DNA from: Effrenium voratum | Taxonomy: Eukaryota > Sar > Dinophyceae > Suessiales > Symbiodiniaceae | Reading direction: 5' to 3' | Assembly: GCA_963377175.1 (NCBI GenBank) | Contig: CAUJNA010003505.1 | Coordinates: 573,331 to 637,330, forward strand | DNA length: 64,000 nucleotides | In this document: positions 45,692 through 55,845 of the stretch, piece by piece | How the letters are laid out: each line of letters starts with the position of its first letter | How positions within the stretch are numbered: the stretch's first letter is position 1 | Translations under genes and position numbers: made by a program | Notes under the pieces: model-generated | Databases searched by the model: none | Told to the model about the DNA's origin: nothing | Seen by the model: the letters and a program-made list of their open reading frames with translations, nothing else

Positions 45692-45792
45692 CAGGGTTCT
45701 ACTTTTTGACTATCTCAGGGTGGACTTAAACCCAGGAGTGGCTCATTCCCACCAAAGAGAAACCCCTGGGTTAGTCAAAAAGTTGAACCCTG
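45692..45792. repeat. Inverted-repeat element, 29-bp arms
   Basis: The left arm 45692-45720 (CAGGGTTCTACTTTTTGACT...) and the right arm 45764-45792 pair over 29 bases with about four mismatches. The loop is about 43 bp. It ends 70 bases before an exon, so it is probably intronic. Confidence 0.7.
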
Positions 45793-45863
45793 CCTGGGTT
45801 AGTTTCAACTTGTGTTGGTCCTGGAAAGCTGCCAAATGTCTCTCTCGATGCACCGCCTGGCAG

Positions 45864-45937
45864 CCGAGGAAAGCCATCCGCTTCGACATCGAGTCTTCGG
45901 CTGGAGCTCAGGTCATGTTCCGTCAAGGAAGACAAAA
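45864..45937 (+). CDS. Internal exon, unknown protein
   Basis: Acceptor CACCGCCTGGCAG and the consensus donor ACAAAA followed by GTAAGG bound PRKAIRFDIESSAGAQVM then FRQGRQ. The donor is one of the best in the window. Possibly a surface strand pair; family unknown. Same strand as the polycystin exons. Confidence 0.5.
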
Positions 45938-47048
45938 GTAAGGACATATGGCTGTGGTTGTCAAAACCAATGGGATCCCATTTCGGGGTAGGTGCACCAC
46001 CCATTTTAGAACCTATTTTAGTGGGGATTGGGATGTTCACCCATGGCCATATGAGAGGCACACAGAATCACCCAGAAGTCTGATTGATTTTGACGATGTG
46101 TTCCACGTTTTCAACAACCCAATCCTATTTTTTAGGCAGTGATAGTAACCAAGAAAATAATTTCTCTACCAACAGGTGCTAAATGTGATGTTTCGCCCGA
46201 TGGCAGACGGCAAGTGCACCAGACTCATTTCTTTAGGGTAGCCAATTTTCCACACCTGACATACAAACTGACCACTAAGTCAAGCAAAGCGGAGGCGTTT
46301 TTCGAGATTTGACATCCATCGACGGCAAACTGTCAAGCCCTTTGGGCCCAGGATCTACTTTCCCCAGGCAATGGGAACCTGGGTTTTCCAACCCCAGGTT
46401 GATGAGTAGGGGTGTGTTGCATTGAACAGAGTGGCCTTCTCTGCCAGGGAATGTTCCGCCAGGTGGACAAGTCCGGGATCAACCTTAGCTGGGTTTGATC
46501 CCAACCCAGCTATCATGCGGCAAGCCACGAAGTCAACTACACATGCTCCTTTCAGGAGTGGCTGAGCAATTCGCACCATCTCGCACCCTTTACGGGATAG
46601 GGGTGGCAGGACAGCCTATGGGTGAAGTTCCTGGCCATCAGTATTTCCTCAAGTTTTTGCATTCTTCCGAGTAAGGAGGTTTCTCAAAATAGTGCTTCGG
46701 AGATGGCAAGGGCTTCCTTTGGTTTCCTTTTAAAACCAACCAAAAAGCGTCCATTTTGAATATTTTATTTGAGCCCAACGCAAGTACTTGGCTGACCGTT
46801 CCTGCTGGCAGACGTGTCGCTCTATCTTCGGGACGCTCGTGAGATGGTTTCGCCTCTGACTTCGTTGAACCACGCATGCAAAAGGACTCCAGGATACCTG
46901 AAACACACATCTCTAGGGGTACCTTCGGCATCCTTCTTTCTAAAAGATCACCCAACACCCTGGGGAAACAGCTGGTTCTTCAAAAAAAAGATGGTTGAAC
47001 ATAATCGGGAATCAACCCTTAGAATATTGAAATGTATGTCAGCTTCAG

Positions 47049-47138
47049 TCCCGGATTTTGCGGGATACGCCCGAGGAAGAGAATGCCAACTTCGCCTTCA
47101 ACGGTGTGGGTACCTTCGGCAACAAGAACTACCAGGAT
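47049..47138 (+). CDS. Polycystin-like channel: start of extracellular domain
   Basis: Acceptor GTCAGCTTCAG, then 30 codons containing EEENANFAFNGVGTFGNKNY. The order E-N-A-N-F-A-F ... G-N-K-N ... D is, from memory, typical of the segment after helix one in protist polycystins, and the next exon supplies the matching V-N-x-F-A-D-F-Y-S-W-L. The join keeps frame only if the intron starts with GC (CAGGAT then GCACCT). G/C-ended codons throughout. Confidence 0.6.
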
Positions 47139-47650
47139 GCACCTCGGCTTCGGCTTTTTTCGCATCTCCGCCGTTGAACATGCGGAGACCACCGCTCTCT
47201 GGGTACCTCCTTTTGCCTCGGCTTTGGTTTTTGACTGGCTGTCAAACGCTTTGATTTGCTGGCACGCCTTTTAGCTTTTGACCTTTTGCTGTTAGGGTCA
47301 AAGGCCAAGCCAAGAGCTGCCTTTTGGATGGGATGAGAGTATGTATTGGTGTCCAGCATGTGTGGTTCAACCACTCTTCTCCAGCATCCGAATTCTGGGA
47401 GTGCCCGAGAGTTGCCATGTTAATAGAATGTTGCTTGCGAGGTGCTGTCTCTCCAAATGGGACTACTTCACCAGGCCAACCAAGGGGGACTCACTATAGG
47501 CATTTAGTGGAGGGCGGGCCACCAAATTGGGCAGGCATCCCCCTGTCTGACGTGAGTCCGTTCAATTGGGTTGCAGCAAAGCTTGATAACCATGTTAGTA
47601 GAACCAAAAACCAGTGAGTTTGGGCGCTGCTCAGATGGAGTTTCCATGAG

Positions 47651-47732
47651 GTCAACAACTTTGCGGACTTCTACTCATGGCTGCGCTTGGGCCTGCTGCT
47701 TAGGGGGGGCCACCACAATTTTCTGAGCGAGG
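47651..47732 (+). CDS. Polycystin-like channel: D-F-x-x-W-L segment
   Basis: After acceptor TTCCATGAG, the frame starts VNNFADFYSWLRLGLLLRGG. In polycystins the extracellular domain begins with an E/D-D-F-W/Y-x-W/F-x-x-x-x-L segment (human PKD2 has M-E-D-F-W-K-F), and this exon fits it. It joins the previous exon at a codon border (NYQD then VNNF). The donor is GT in GAGG followed by GTGTGC. Role: assembly and gating interface of a non-selective Ca2+-permeable channel, by family. Confidence 0.6.
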
Positions 47733-47941
47733 GTGTGCGCTTGTTTTCAGGGGAATCATAAGGAAACTTCATGTTTCAGGGTTCTCCTATGTTGACAGAC
47801 CCATTTGGGCAAATGCAAACGCGACCTGCCAATGGATTTTGGTTCCCCGTCCCCATTATAGGGGTGGATCATCTCTTCTTCACATCTTGCTCGATGCTTG
47901 TCGCTGCATCTCTGGGATCTCCTTGGCACGAATCGCTCGAG

Positions 47942-48003
47942 AAGGCCCGCTGCCTGGAGGCTTAAGCAGCCAGACCGTAGTTCGCTCAAAGGAACCACAA
48001 GGA
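47942..48003 (+). CDS. Possible next exon of the polycystin-like gene
   Basis: An acceptor at GAATCGCTCGAG gives an in-phase continuation EGPLPGGLSSQTVVRSKEPQ. Polycystins have a G-G-x-R-x-x-Q-x-R motif shortly after the D-F-x-x-W segment, and GGLSSQTVVRSKE resembles it. The upstream bases 47862-47941 are also open in this frame and may belong to the exon. The donor is unsure (GA or GT). Tentative. Confidence 0.35.
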
Positions 48004-48779
48004 GGTAGATTTAACAACGTTGGTTTTAACATGTCATAAGGGCTAGGTACAACCTTGTGGGAGCCTAAGAGTATGAAGGTGTGATTATGAAATCTAGTTG
48101 TGTAGTGGCCCTCCTGCAATCCTAGGGTCTAATCATAATGAGGACCGGGTAATAACATAATATACACACGAAACCCGTGTGATTCACATGACCAGCTCCA
48201 ATTTTAATGTCCTAAACGACAACATGACAAATGACTCGGGCAGACACATGTATTAAATTGTCTGAAAGCCCTCCCCCCCCTTTTTGTTGTAGCGCAGTAT
48301 GTTCCCGTGCTAGCTCCACTTTGGATATATCAATCAATACAACATTGCAATGTCAAGAGTTACAAGGGCAGCCGGAACTATCAATGTTTAGCATTCCGGT
48401 TTCGATATACGCCTAACTGAGTGTGAGGCAACCCTAACATACGCGTCAAGAGTTGCAAGGACAGCTGCGTCTTTCAATGGTTTGGAGTGTCCCCTCGTGC
48501 TAACACCGACTTTGATATACGTAGGCTTCAAATACAGTTCAATCGTTTTTCGCAGTGGTTTACGCAGCCCCTTCTATGTAAAGGTAAAATTTGGTAGTTT
48601 CCAGTAGGAACTAAGCAGGTCGAATTTGGTTGTTGGCTCACCTTTCTTATAACATGGTGAGGGGGCCATTAAGCAGCTATTGGTGACTGTCAGCCTGTCA
48701 TACCTCTCCAGAGATGCCAGTTCCAGTTGGTTCAAGGGATGTCAATTGCAAACATCGTAAGAGGTGAACATACTGTGGA

Positions 48780-48885
48780 TGGACGACATCCTGCACCCAC
48801 GAAACTCTGGAAGGATTCCCCTGCAAATACCCACCAAGAATACTTCCAACCATGGAACCCCCAAGTGGTGCGACCTGGATTTCGT
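48780..48885 (+). repeat. Copy 2 of the three-copy ~100-bp family
   Basis: ACATCCTGCACCCACGAAAC ... CCCAAGTGGTGCGACCTGG is related to 11665-11770 and 62195-62300. It ends just before the GC-rich exon island at 48911. Confidence 0.6.
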
Positions 48886-48910
48886 TGGTCCACATCGGCC
48901 CCGGCGCAAG

Positions 48911-49070
48911 CCAAGCGCTTGCCGCGCGCGAGGCTTCTCGGCGGTGTACCTGCCGCAGACGAAGGCCGTCTCCGAAGGCTCCACGCTGCCGAGCGCAGCT
49001 CGCTGGAGGGCAGCCGGCCATCCGGGTCCAGTTGGGGAAGTCTGAGACGCGAGGATGCGGAGCCCGGAGA
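48911..49070 (+). CDS. GC-rich exon island, frame partly uncertain
   Basis: The preferred frame reads KRLPRARLLGGVPAADEGRL, then RRLHAAERSSLEGSRPSG and SLRREDAEPGE, to a consensus GTACGT donor (GGAGA then GTACGTATT). A second plus frame (FSAVYLPQTKAVSEGSTLPS) and the minus strand (acceptor CATCCTCGCGTCTCAG) are also plausible. The plus strand is favoured by the neighbouring polycystin exons and the donor. Confidence 0.4.
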
Positions 49071-49939
49071 GTACGTATTACCCATGCTGTGTGGTTTGTG
49101 TTCTTGGAAAACGAACCTCAAATGGGTATCCTCAAAGCATGCAAACCCAGATTGGTAAGATTTCCTAGGCGCTTAACAGGGACGCCCCCCCAAAGTAGTC
49201 TTGAGAACCCTGCAAATGTTCACTTTGGGCCCAGTCTTCTTTGAAACCCCCAAGTGCAGATTTGGCATGAGGAAACATTGTTCAAATTATATATGTTATA
49301 CCCCCCTAACGTGCGGGCTTATTGAAGTGGGCTGCCAGCAAGTGGGGCCCATGAGTTTTGGCGACATTTTAGCCCACTGTTGACCCGACGAGCGTTTAGG
49401 ATGGCTTGCCGCAAGCCAAACCTCCTGATTTTGAAGGCCGGACCCAACCCATCCCTGCCTATTTTTTAGGACCCACAATCAACACAGGGGCATTGTTCAC
49501 TTCGGAAAAGATCCGCAGAGGGCCATACTGAGCCGAGGCATAGTCCCCGCGAAAGGCGGTCCAGAATTATCAAAGTAGTCATGTGAAGTTTCGTGAAGAG
49601 TCCTATCCATATTATGTCCATGTGATTATTTGATATTATTTGCACGATTTGGGCCCCTTCCATGTCACGCGTTGATTGTGGCTAAGGCGGGCATCGGGCA
49701 ATTGTGCCATTCATCTAACCGTAGGAGAGTGGATGCAGTGGGGGGGGGGGGGCACCAACAGTGGACTTGCTAAACATTGCAAGTGGGACAAAGGAAACCC
49801 TTAGTTAAATATGTCGACATTTGCCAGTATTGCTTGTGCAAGTCTCCTTGAGTGGCTCCTGTAGGAGCCTTCCTAGTGCTTGTCCAATATCTCGACAGCG
49901 GTCATCACAAGCAAACAACATTGCTATTTGACCCACCAT

Positions 49940-50042
49940 CTACATATATATATATATATGTATTAGCACATACCAGTGAATTCTGAAGGAAGTTAGATAC
50001 ATGGGGGTGGTACCATACATATATATATATATATATATCATA
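49940..50042. repeat. (TA)n microsatellites
   Basis: Two runs of TATATA (49944-49961 and about 50016-50040) flanking a unique stretch. No gene. Confidence 0.93.
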
Positions 50043-50287
50043 TGTATATGAACATATTATACATATTCGTCAGGTGCCGATTGAGACGAAGTTTCCTGGA
50101 GAAATCCTTCCCAGTGAGTATGTAGGTCGAATTCCCTACATAGCAACCATGTCCAACCGTCCAGTCGACCACGGTGCGAAACCATCCCATTGCCAGAAAT
50201 AGCTTGCCTTCTTGCTTGCCCCCTTCCATTTCTTTGCTCAAGCAATAGCTTTTCTTTGTGACTGGATTTGGCCCTACCACAACTGAG

Positions 50288-50713
50288 GTGTCGCTGGACA
50301 AGTACACTAAGGGCTCGTACCTGGAATACAACCGCGCCACGGCCATCGAAGGGATCGGGCGAAATAGGTTCCGTTTTTTTTGAGGATACCCTTTTCAGGC
50401 TACAAAGGAACACCAAGAGGACAGCCATCCGTAGGGGGATTTATCTATTTGGGGAGTTGGATCCGATCCGATCTAGTCCCAGAGATCAACACAGCGCAAG
50501 CAGCAGTTGGAATCGGTAGAATCGAGACGTTTTGGCTAGCTTACCAATTCTGGGATACGGGCGAAAGCCAGTCCATGTACGTCCTGCACTTGGCCTCCAA
50601 TTCCTGGGCAGTTTAGGTTTCGGAGTTAAAGTGTTCGCAGACGACCTGTTTAGACCTGTTGACAGTGTCTCTGCAGATTTCATGTACGAGCACCCTTTTG
50701 CACGCCGCCCTGC
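50288..50713 (+). CDS. Two exons, probably extracellular domain of the polycystin-like channel
   Basis: Exon 50288-50367 (acceptor CCACAACTGAG) reads VSLDKYTKGSYLEYNRATAI then EGIGRN and joins in phase by a 244-base GT-AG intron to exon 50612-50713 (acceptor TTCCTGGGCAG). That exon reads LGFGVKVFADDLFRPVDSVS, then ADFMYEHPFARRP, with a consensus donor GTGAGTG. Lysines AAG, G/C-ended codons. Y-L-x-Y-N-R followed by G-I is like the loop before G-G-x-R-x-x-Q in polycystins, but the similarity is short. Position and strand suit the channel gene. Confidence 0.5.
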
Positions 50714-51101
50714 GTGAGTGAATGATTTTTTAGCAGTTTCTCCTCCCATGTTCCATGATTGAATGATAGTTGGTGTGGTTTTCCTATACAGTTCTACGCC
50801 GGCAGGCAAAGCTTTATACCAGATCTCTTGACAGGCCAGCACTCCACATACTCAACGAATGGGTCAACAAAAAGCAGGAGGAGCCACAATGGGCAGATTT
50901 TGCTGAGCCTGGAATGAACTTGAATCAATGGGAATGAACGGAACGGGATAAACTGAGATGGTACTGGGATGGGTGTAAAACAGCGCTCATCAACACCATA
51001 TTATGGAGACCAAAAGGAAAACCACCAAGCTTTGGGTTCCCTCATGTTCCAGTCTACACACTTCAAGCAGGAGTGTTTACATGTTTTGCCAATGTTGCTA
51101 G

Positions 51102-51274
51102 TGCTGTTGTCCATCCGAGGGAAGGTCGGGCCGGCGAAGCTATCACAGGAGAAAGCGCAGGCCGCGATTCGGAATTCGGCGCATCGCCCAGACGTTGCGA
51201 CTGGAGTCGGCTCATCGGAATGGACTTGTGCTGTGCCCTTTTTCGCCTGCATGTTCGGGAATGTCCGGTTGTAA
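51102..51274 (+). CDS. Exon island, two possible frames
   Basis: After acceptor CAATGTTGCTAG two plus frames are strongly coding-like. One reads LLSIRGKVGPAKLSQEKAQA then AIRNSAHRPDVATGVGSSEW, with better third positions. The other reads AVVHPREGRAGEAITGESAG then RDSEFGASPRRCDWSRLIGM, stays open to 51366, and is the one that joins exon 50612-50713 in phase. Which is used cannot be settled here. Confidence 0.4.
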
Positions 51275-51551
51275 CCGGTTGGCACGGAAGAATCCTCTCG
51301 GCCACCAGGCTGCTTTCTTATATGCCTGTCAGAAACAGCAGCCCCTTTTTGGGGTTGCTGTTTTGAGACATACCCACTCCTTTGCAGTTCGCTTCGGAAC
51401 AGCACTGAGACGTGTTTGAGTTTCGAGGGTGCCGCCCAGGGATGGGAGCGCTGGAACCTCGATTTTTACTGCCTTGAGTGTTGTGTGTGTGTGTGTGCAT
51501 GTGTGGTTCTCTTGCGGGTTTTGTCATCTTGAAACTGCATCCTCGCGACAG

Positions 51552-51652
51552 GCCAAGCCCTGCGACAACCAGCCGCTGGTCCAAATCGTCAGCGACACGG
51601 GGAACATCACCACTTCTGCGACTGACTGCCACAGCCTAGGCCAGGAGGGAAA
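51552..51652 (+). CDS. Internal exon, probable extracellular segment with a Cys pair
   Basis: Acceptor CATCCTCGCGACAG and donor GAGGGAAA followed by GTAATGG bound AKPCDNQPLVQIVSDTGNIT then TSATDCHSLGQEG. Third positions are almost all G/C. It carries an N-I-T glycosylation site and two cysteines, which suits a secreted or extracellular domain such as the polycystin one. It lies between other channel exons on the same strand. Confidence 0.5.
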
Positions 51653-51929
51653 GTAATGGATCCCAGCAACAGGAAATTATGCAAGAAAGCTGGCAAACGC
51701 TCACCACAAATAGTATTTGGATGTATTTGGCTAATTGGCTAGTTGGTTTTCAGACAACTTGGTTCGAATCGTTTCGTCGAGTGCTGGAGTTGCAGATTTG
51801 TGGGGGTTCCATTTACATTAACGTCCACTTAAGTTGTTCCCAGTGCTTCCTCGACTTATCTTTTTACGGCCTCGACCATGAAAACCCCAAAGGCCATGAA
51901 AGTAGTGTCCCTCGACCATAAAAAAGGAG

Positions 51930-52130
51930 AGTCATATGGAATCTTGGCCAAGCTGTAACACCCTGGCCTTCCTCGACCACATGTTGGACCAGAACAAAAG
52001 ACACGGGCTGTGAACAAAATGTACGGCCCACTTCCGTATGGAGATCTCAAGAGTGCACATGGTGCACCCGTGGAAGCGCAGCTTGCCACAGGCTCCGCGT
52101 GTAGTTTCAGTGGCTCGCTGATCAGGTGAA
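51930..52130. other. Island open on both strands
   Basis: Plus frames contain SCNTLAFLDHMLDQN (51950), KMYGPLPYGDLKSAHGAPVE (52017) and HMVHPWKRSLPQAPRVV; minus frames contain RGACGKLRFHGCTMCTLE. Some of this is probably coding, but no consistent exon could be chosen. Confidence 0.3.
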
Positions 52131-52154
52131 GTTACATGGAGGGTTCCGTCCTGC

Positions 52155-52760
52155 GTGCTTTTCCGAATGACAGTTTTATCTGTAGGCATGATTAAAAAAG
52201 ACGTGTGGCTATGTGACAGATTAAATACAGCAGTATGCCTGTGCCTGACCATGCAGCCCATTGCCATCCTTGAATGCAGAGCTTTCTGCTCTTTTAGCAA
52301 AGGTCTGAACACTAATTCAGCGGCAGCTTTTCAGCAGTTAGCTCAAGATATCGCCAGTCCACATCCCTGGCTTCAAAACAAAATACATGCTCTGGACAAT
52401 GACATGACCGTGGACAAACCACAGGAAAGACGATACAAAGGCGTGGAAAGGCTAATAAAAAGTGTGGAAGGGATATCAAAAAGCATGGACAATCTAGGAC
52501 AATATGCAGGGCAACCTTCAATTGAAATGGTTGTGCTTCGTGTGCTGGGCTGGTGCTGCGCGCAATCGTTTCCGATTCGTTCCTGTTTGACACTCTTTTC
52601 ATGCATTGTTGAGGCTCAAGTCATGTCACCTCCTTGGCTGAATGCCTCTATGAAAACTATATTGAGGAAACACGGGGTACGCAAGGTCTCACTAAAGAAA
52701 TTGCTGCGCTTCTGTGAGCAGCAATGCTATTTACTTCAGGCAGGCAAATTGCAATGTTGA
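52155..52760 (+). other. Open frame of 201 codons, unbiased codons
   Basis: The longest frame in this part of the window. It reads like protein in places (SAAAFQQLAQDIASPHPWLQ near 52320), but A/T-ended codons and AAA lysines are common, unlike the exons nearby, and it shows no splice logic. It could be a fossil of a mobile-element gene or chance. Not recognised. Confidence 0.25.
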
Positions 52761-53408
52761 GCATTGCAACGAATTTAGCCAGTTGGATGAAACATATGCC
52801 CAGAAAAAATAGCGGCATGCAAGCGCCCAAAGGTATAATCTTCATGAAATCGCACCATATAGCCTGTAACCATCTTATGGTTGAGCTACCTCGGCCACAC
52901 CTTGGACCGCTTTGGGAGACCAGGGAACACTTGGATTAGGATCACTCCCAGCTCTCAGTTCCATCACTTAGATTGGGATCAATGTTCGGCGGCTTTGAGA
53001 TGTATCCTTGATCTGGCTACGAAGCTTGTGTGTCTGCTGGTGTTTGTTCGGTACACTTGCTTGTCCCCGCAATCGACTCGAGCTTCGCAGACCGTGTTGT
53101 GACCACCAGTGCGGCTTTACTTGGAGCAGGAGAACTCGCCCTAGTTCATATATGAGGGCCTAAATAACTAGAATTGGGGGGCGTCCTGCAGAAGCCTTTC
53201 AATTCATCAGTTCTCATTGGGACATATGTTTGTAGCTATTTTGCCCCGTGTGTCATCCCAGTGAGAGCCTACATTTCTGGGTGGCACAGGCCTCCAAGTA
53301 GCTTGCTGAAAACAAGTGCGTCATTGGAGCCAAGTCTGATATGGGGAAGCAAAGGGATCTGAATATTTGTTTTTTTGTTTGTTTTATGTTTGACTGGTGG
53401 CTTGCAAG

Positions 53409-53514
53409 TCGGAGACACTGTGCAAGTGCCAGACAACGAGTACTACATTCCACCCACGGAGTTCGATGCGAATTTCAAGACCTTCAATGAGGACATATCC
53501 AGCACCGCCTCTTG
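53409..53514 (+). CDS. Internal exon, unknown, in the polycystin region
   Basis: After acceptor TGGCTTGCAAG: GDTVQVPDNEYYIPPTEFDA then NFKTFNEDISSTAS, to a GT donor (CCTCTTG then GTTTCA). Acidic and aromatic-rich, lysine AAG. Bases 53530-53744 continue open in another frame (QMPQDGQDDQAGPYVPHS ... EIDPGPDEVSELW) and may be the next exon. Confidence 0.5.
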
Positions 53515-53747
53515 GTTTCATTCTTGATTTTGCCCAGATGCCCCAAGATGGCCAGGATGATCAAGCAGGGCCGTATGTTCCCCACTCAATACTCCGCATG
53601 ATAGGTAATGGTGGGAAATTGCACTTTGGTCGATTAAGTGTCACGCCTTTTTGCAAAGCTTCCCGCCTCGGTTGGGAAATCGACCCTGGGCCTGATGAGG
53701 TGTCCGAACTATGGTGTTTAAGCGAAACTGAAAGGCAATCCTGAAGG

Positions 53748-53887
53748 TTAATTTTGACCCCATATTAATCAAACCCTGTTTATTCATAGGGGGGGTGCTC
53801 CCCTCCAAAAGTGGTCTGATTCCCGACTAAACCCAGGTACACCCCCCTATTACTAAACTGGGGTTGAGAATATAGGGTCAACATTAA
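53748..53887. mobile_element. 140-bp foldback element, copy A (intronic)
   Basis: About 50-bp arms pair almost end to end: TTAATTTTGACCCCATATTA at 53748 with the inverse of TATAGGGTCAACATTAA at the right end, and GGGGGGGTG with CACCCCCC inside. The centre is CCAAAAGTGGTCTGATTCCC. The element is followed by TTCCCTATTTTGACACAG, which is the acceptor of the exon at 53909. A second copy with its centre inverted lies at 62306-62438. Confidence 0.7.
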
Positions 53888-53908
53888 GGGTTCCCTATTT
53901 TGACACAG

Positions 53909-54156
53909 ACCGTTACCCTTACTTCGCCACTGAGTGTTTCGCCTACGTGTTGCCAGCCATTCGCCGCCCCAGCTGTCATCTCAGGGAGCGCGAAGACCTT
54001 TCCGAAACTTTTTGTTCTGCGGATGGCCGCGCCACAGTATCCACTTGGGGGATGCAAGAGAAGCACTCCACTCTGCAAAACATCTTGGCCTGGGCGCTTC
54101 CAGCAAGAAGCGCATATATGTTTGTTCCTCCCCAAAAGAAACCGAAAGGGGGGCGG
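53909..54156 (+). CDS. Internal exon, 82 codons, in the polycystin region
   Basis: The largest clear exon. Acceptor CCCTATTTTGACACAG, then RYPYFATECFAYVLPAIRRP, SCHLREREDLSETFCSADG, ATVSTWGMQEKHSTLQNILA and WALPARSAYMFVPPQKKPKG, to a GT donor (GGGCGG then GTAATT). Several Cys suggest an extracellular or disulphide-bearing fold, fitting a long insert in the polycystin extracellular domain, but sequence alone does not prove the link. G/C-ended codons through most of its length. Confidence 0.6.
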
Positions 54157-54487
54157 GTAATTTGTTCAGTTTGTCAGGCCTCCAATTTATGCTATTGAGA
54201 ACCAATGCTTGTCCTTTGCAAATCACTGCTTATTGATTGCTTGCTCCCAAGTTTCTCGCTGTTGCAATCAACTTCGGGAAGCAACGCATGTTGTTTCCTT
54301 TTAGAGGGTAATTTGCCAGGAAAGACAAGACACTCCCAACTACACATCTTGATCATTTTTTAGCAGTTGCCATCAGCAACTTACACAGAGGTTGCAGCTG
54401 GAGGAACCGGCTGAAAGCTGTGGCTCTCCCATTTTGGATCGCTTGAGGCAACACTGGTAAACCCCACGGGGCCCTTAAGAACCGAAG

Positions 54488-54620
54488 AAAAAACACCGCA
54501 CGACGCGCGACGCGCGGACTGCCTCCCAAGGTTTGGTTGCACCCTGACCAAGATATGAGCAGCGTGATCCAATCTCTCGAAGCCTCGGATTGGCTGAACT
54601 CCGAAACCCAACACTGGAAG
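54488..54620 (+). CDS. Polycystin-like channel: W-L-x4-T exon
   Basis: The frame KNTARRATRGLPPKVWLHPD then QDMSSVIQSLEASDWLNSET and QHWK ends at a GC donor (CTGGAAG then GCACGG). Joined to the exon at 54975 it gives W-L-N-S-E-T then ten residues to Y-N, exactly the spacing of W-L-D-R-G-T ... V-Y-N in human PKD2. The alternative GT donor (ATTCAG then GTGAGC) would break the frame. The exon start is less sure. Confidence 0.65.
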
Positions 54621-54974
54621 GCACGGATTGATTCAGGTGAGCTCCCGCGTGCGTGCTTGCCTGGGGGGAGGGAGGGCGCAAGCTTGCGTGCGCGCGTGTG
54701 CTGTCTCTGTGTATGTGTGTGTATGGGTAGGGTGGGTGGGTGTGCATGCGTGGGTGCGTGTGGGTGTATGTGCGTTTGTGTGAGTTCGCGCGTGCGTGCG
54801 TGGGTGCCTAACGATTGGAGAACTGTTTAATCGAACAGGGGGCTTCACATGTCCCTCGTCACATGTTCAACAGTTGTTTGCACGTTTGATGCTATTTGTA
54901 AGGAGAAGGCTGAAAACAAGTGATGCAAGCAACTTGCCTCAAAAGGGTGCGTATTTTTGACCGCCCGATGCCAG

Positions 54975-55136
54975 CTGACTTTGGTGACCTACAACCCGGA
55001 CTACGACATTTTGGTTGTGACTGGCATACACTTTCAGCTGAGCCGTTCCGGGCGGATCTGGAAGAACATCACCTTCATGTCCCTGGGCTATGATACCATG
55101 CCTTGGCGTGAAGTTTTTTTTAGCGTTGACCGACAC
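54975..55136 (+). CDS. Polycystin-like channel: end of extracellular domain
   Basis: Fifty-four codons after acceptor CGCCCGATGCCAG. LTLVTYNPDYDILVVTGIHF then QLSRSGRIWKNITFMSLG aligns with the last strands of the polycystin domain: Y-N, then hydrophobic alternation, then a S/T-G-x-I turn before helix two. An N-I-T site fits an extracellular position. The exon ends at CACGTGTGAGTG, which offers two GT donors; using the second gives a phase that joins exon 55846. Third positions are mostly G/C. Confidence 0.7.
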
Positions 55137-55447
55137 GTGTGAGTGTGTGAGTGTGTGAGTGTGTGTGTGTGTGCGCGCGCGTGTGTGTGTGTGTTGGTGT
55201 GTGTGTGTGTGTTGTGTTGTGTTGTGTTGTGTTGTGTTGTGTTGTGTTGTGTTGTGTTGTGTTGTGTTGTGTTGTGTTGTGTTGTGTGTGTGGGTGCGCG
55301 GGTGCGTGGGTGCGTGGGTGCGTGGGTGTGCGTGTGTGCGTGTGTGTGCGTGTGTGTTTCTGTATATGTGTCTGCGCGTGTGTGCGTCCATGCGAGTGCG
55401 TGGCGTGGTGTGGTGTGGTGCGTTGTGGTGTGGTGTTTTGCGTGGTG

Positions 55448-55480
<33 letters not shown>

Positions 55481-55500
55481 TGGTGTTTGTATTTGTGCTT
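55137..55500. repeat. GT and (GTGTT)n microsatellite inside an intron
   Basis: GT runs, then about 15 GTGTT pentamers at 55212-55285, then GTGCG and GTGTGTGC words. It begins at the donor of the polycystin exon. Confidence 0.93.
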
Positions 55501-55845
55501 GAGGGCATCCTTGTTGAGGTTGTTTCGCATGGAAGTGAACCGCACTTGTTGGAGTTGAATGTAGGTCTTAGACTGTGAGCGGTTTCTCATTATTTCTTTT
55601 TGCCACTGCCAGTTTTTCTTGGTTTGTGTTTTCTCAGACAGGAAGCCCCGTTTGGGCCGGCGCGTGGGACAATTAAAGACTTGTTGTTTTCCCTTGGTTC
55701 CCTTCAACGCCGAACGGACAGAAAGACATCTATCCACGAGGTGTTCTTGGGCTTATCGGCTCTTTTTGGCTTCCAACAACAATTCGGCCCCGTTTGTTGT
55801 TGGCACATGGAGTGTTTCTTTGCTTGCTTGCGCTTATTGTCACAG

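Noticed and set aside
48911..49021. Ankyrin-like or R-L-R-Q motif on the minus strand (GLRLRQVHRRE)
   Set aside because: Only a short chance-like match in a GC-rich island that is open in several frames; the plus strand has the better donor and context.
53515..53537. A second ~23-base GT-AG micro-intron after the exon at 53409
   Set aside because: Removing GTTTC...GCCCAG joins TG to A and makes a stop codon, so the frame does not support it.
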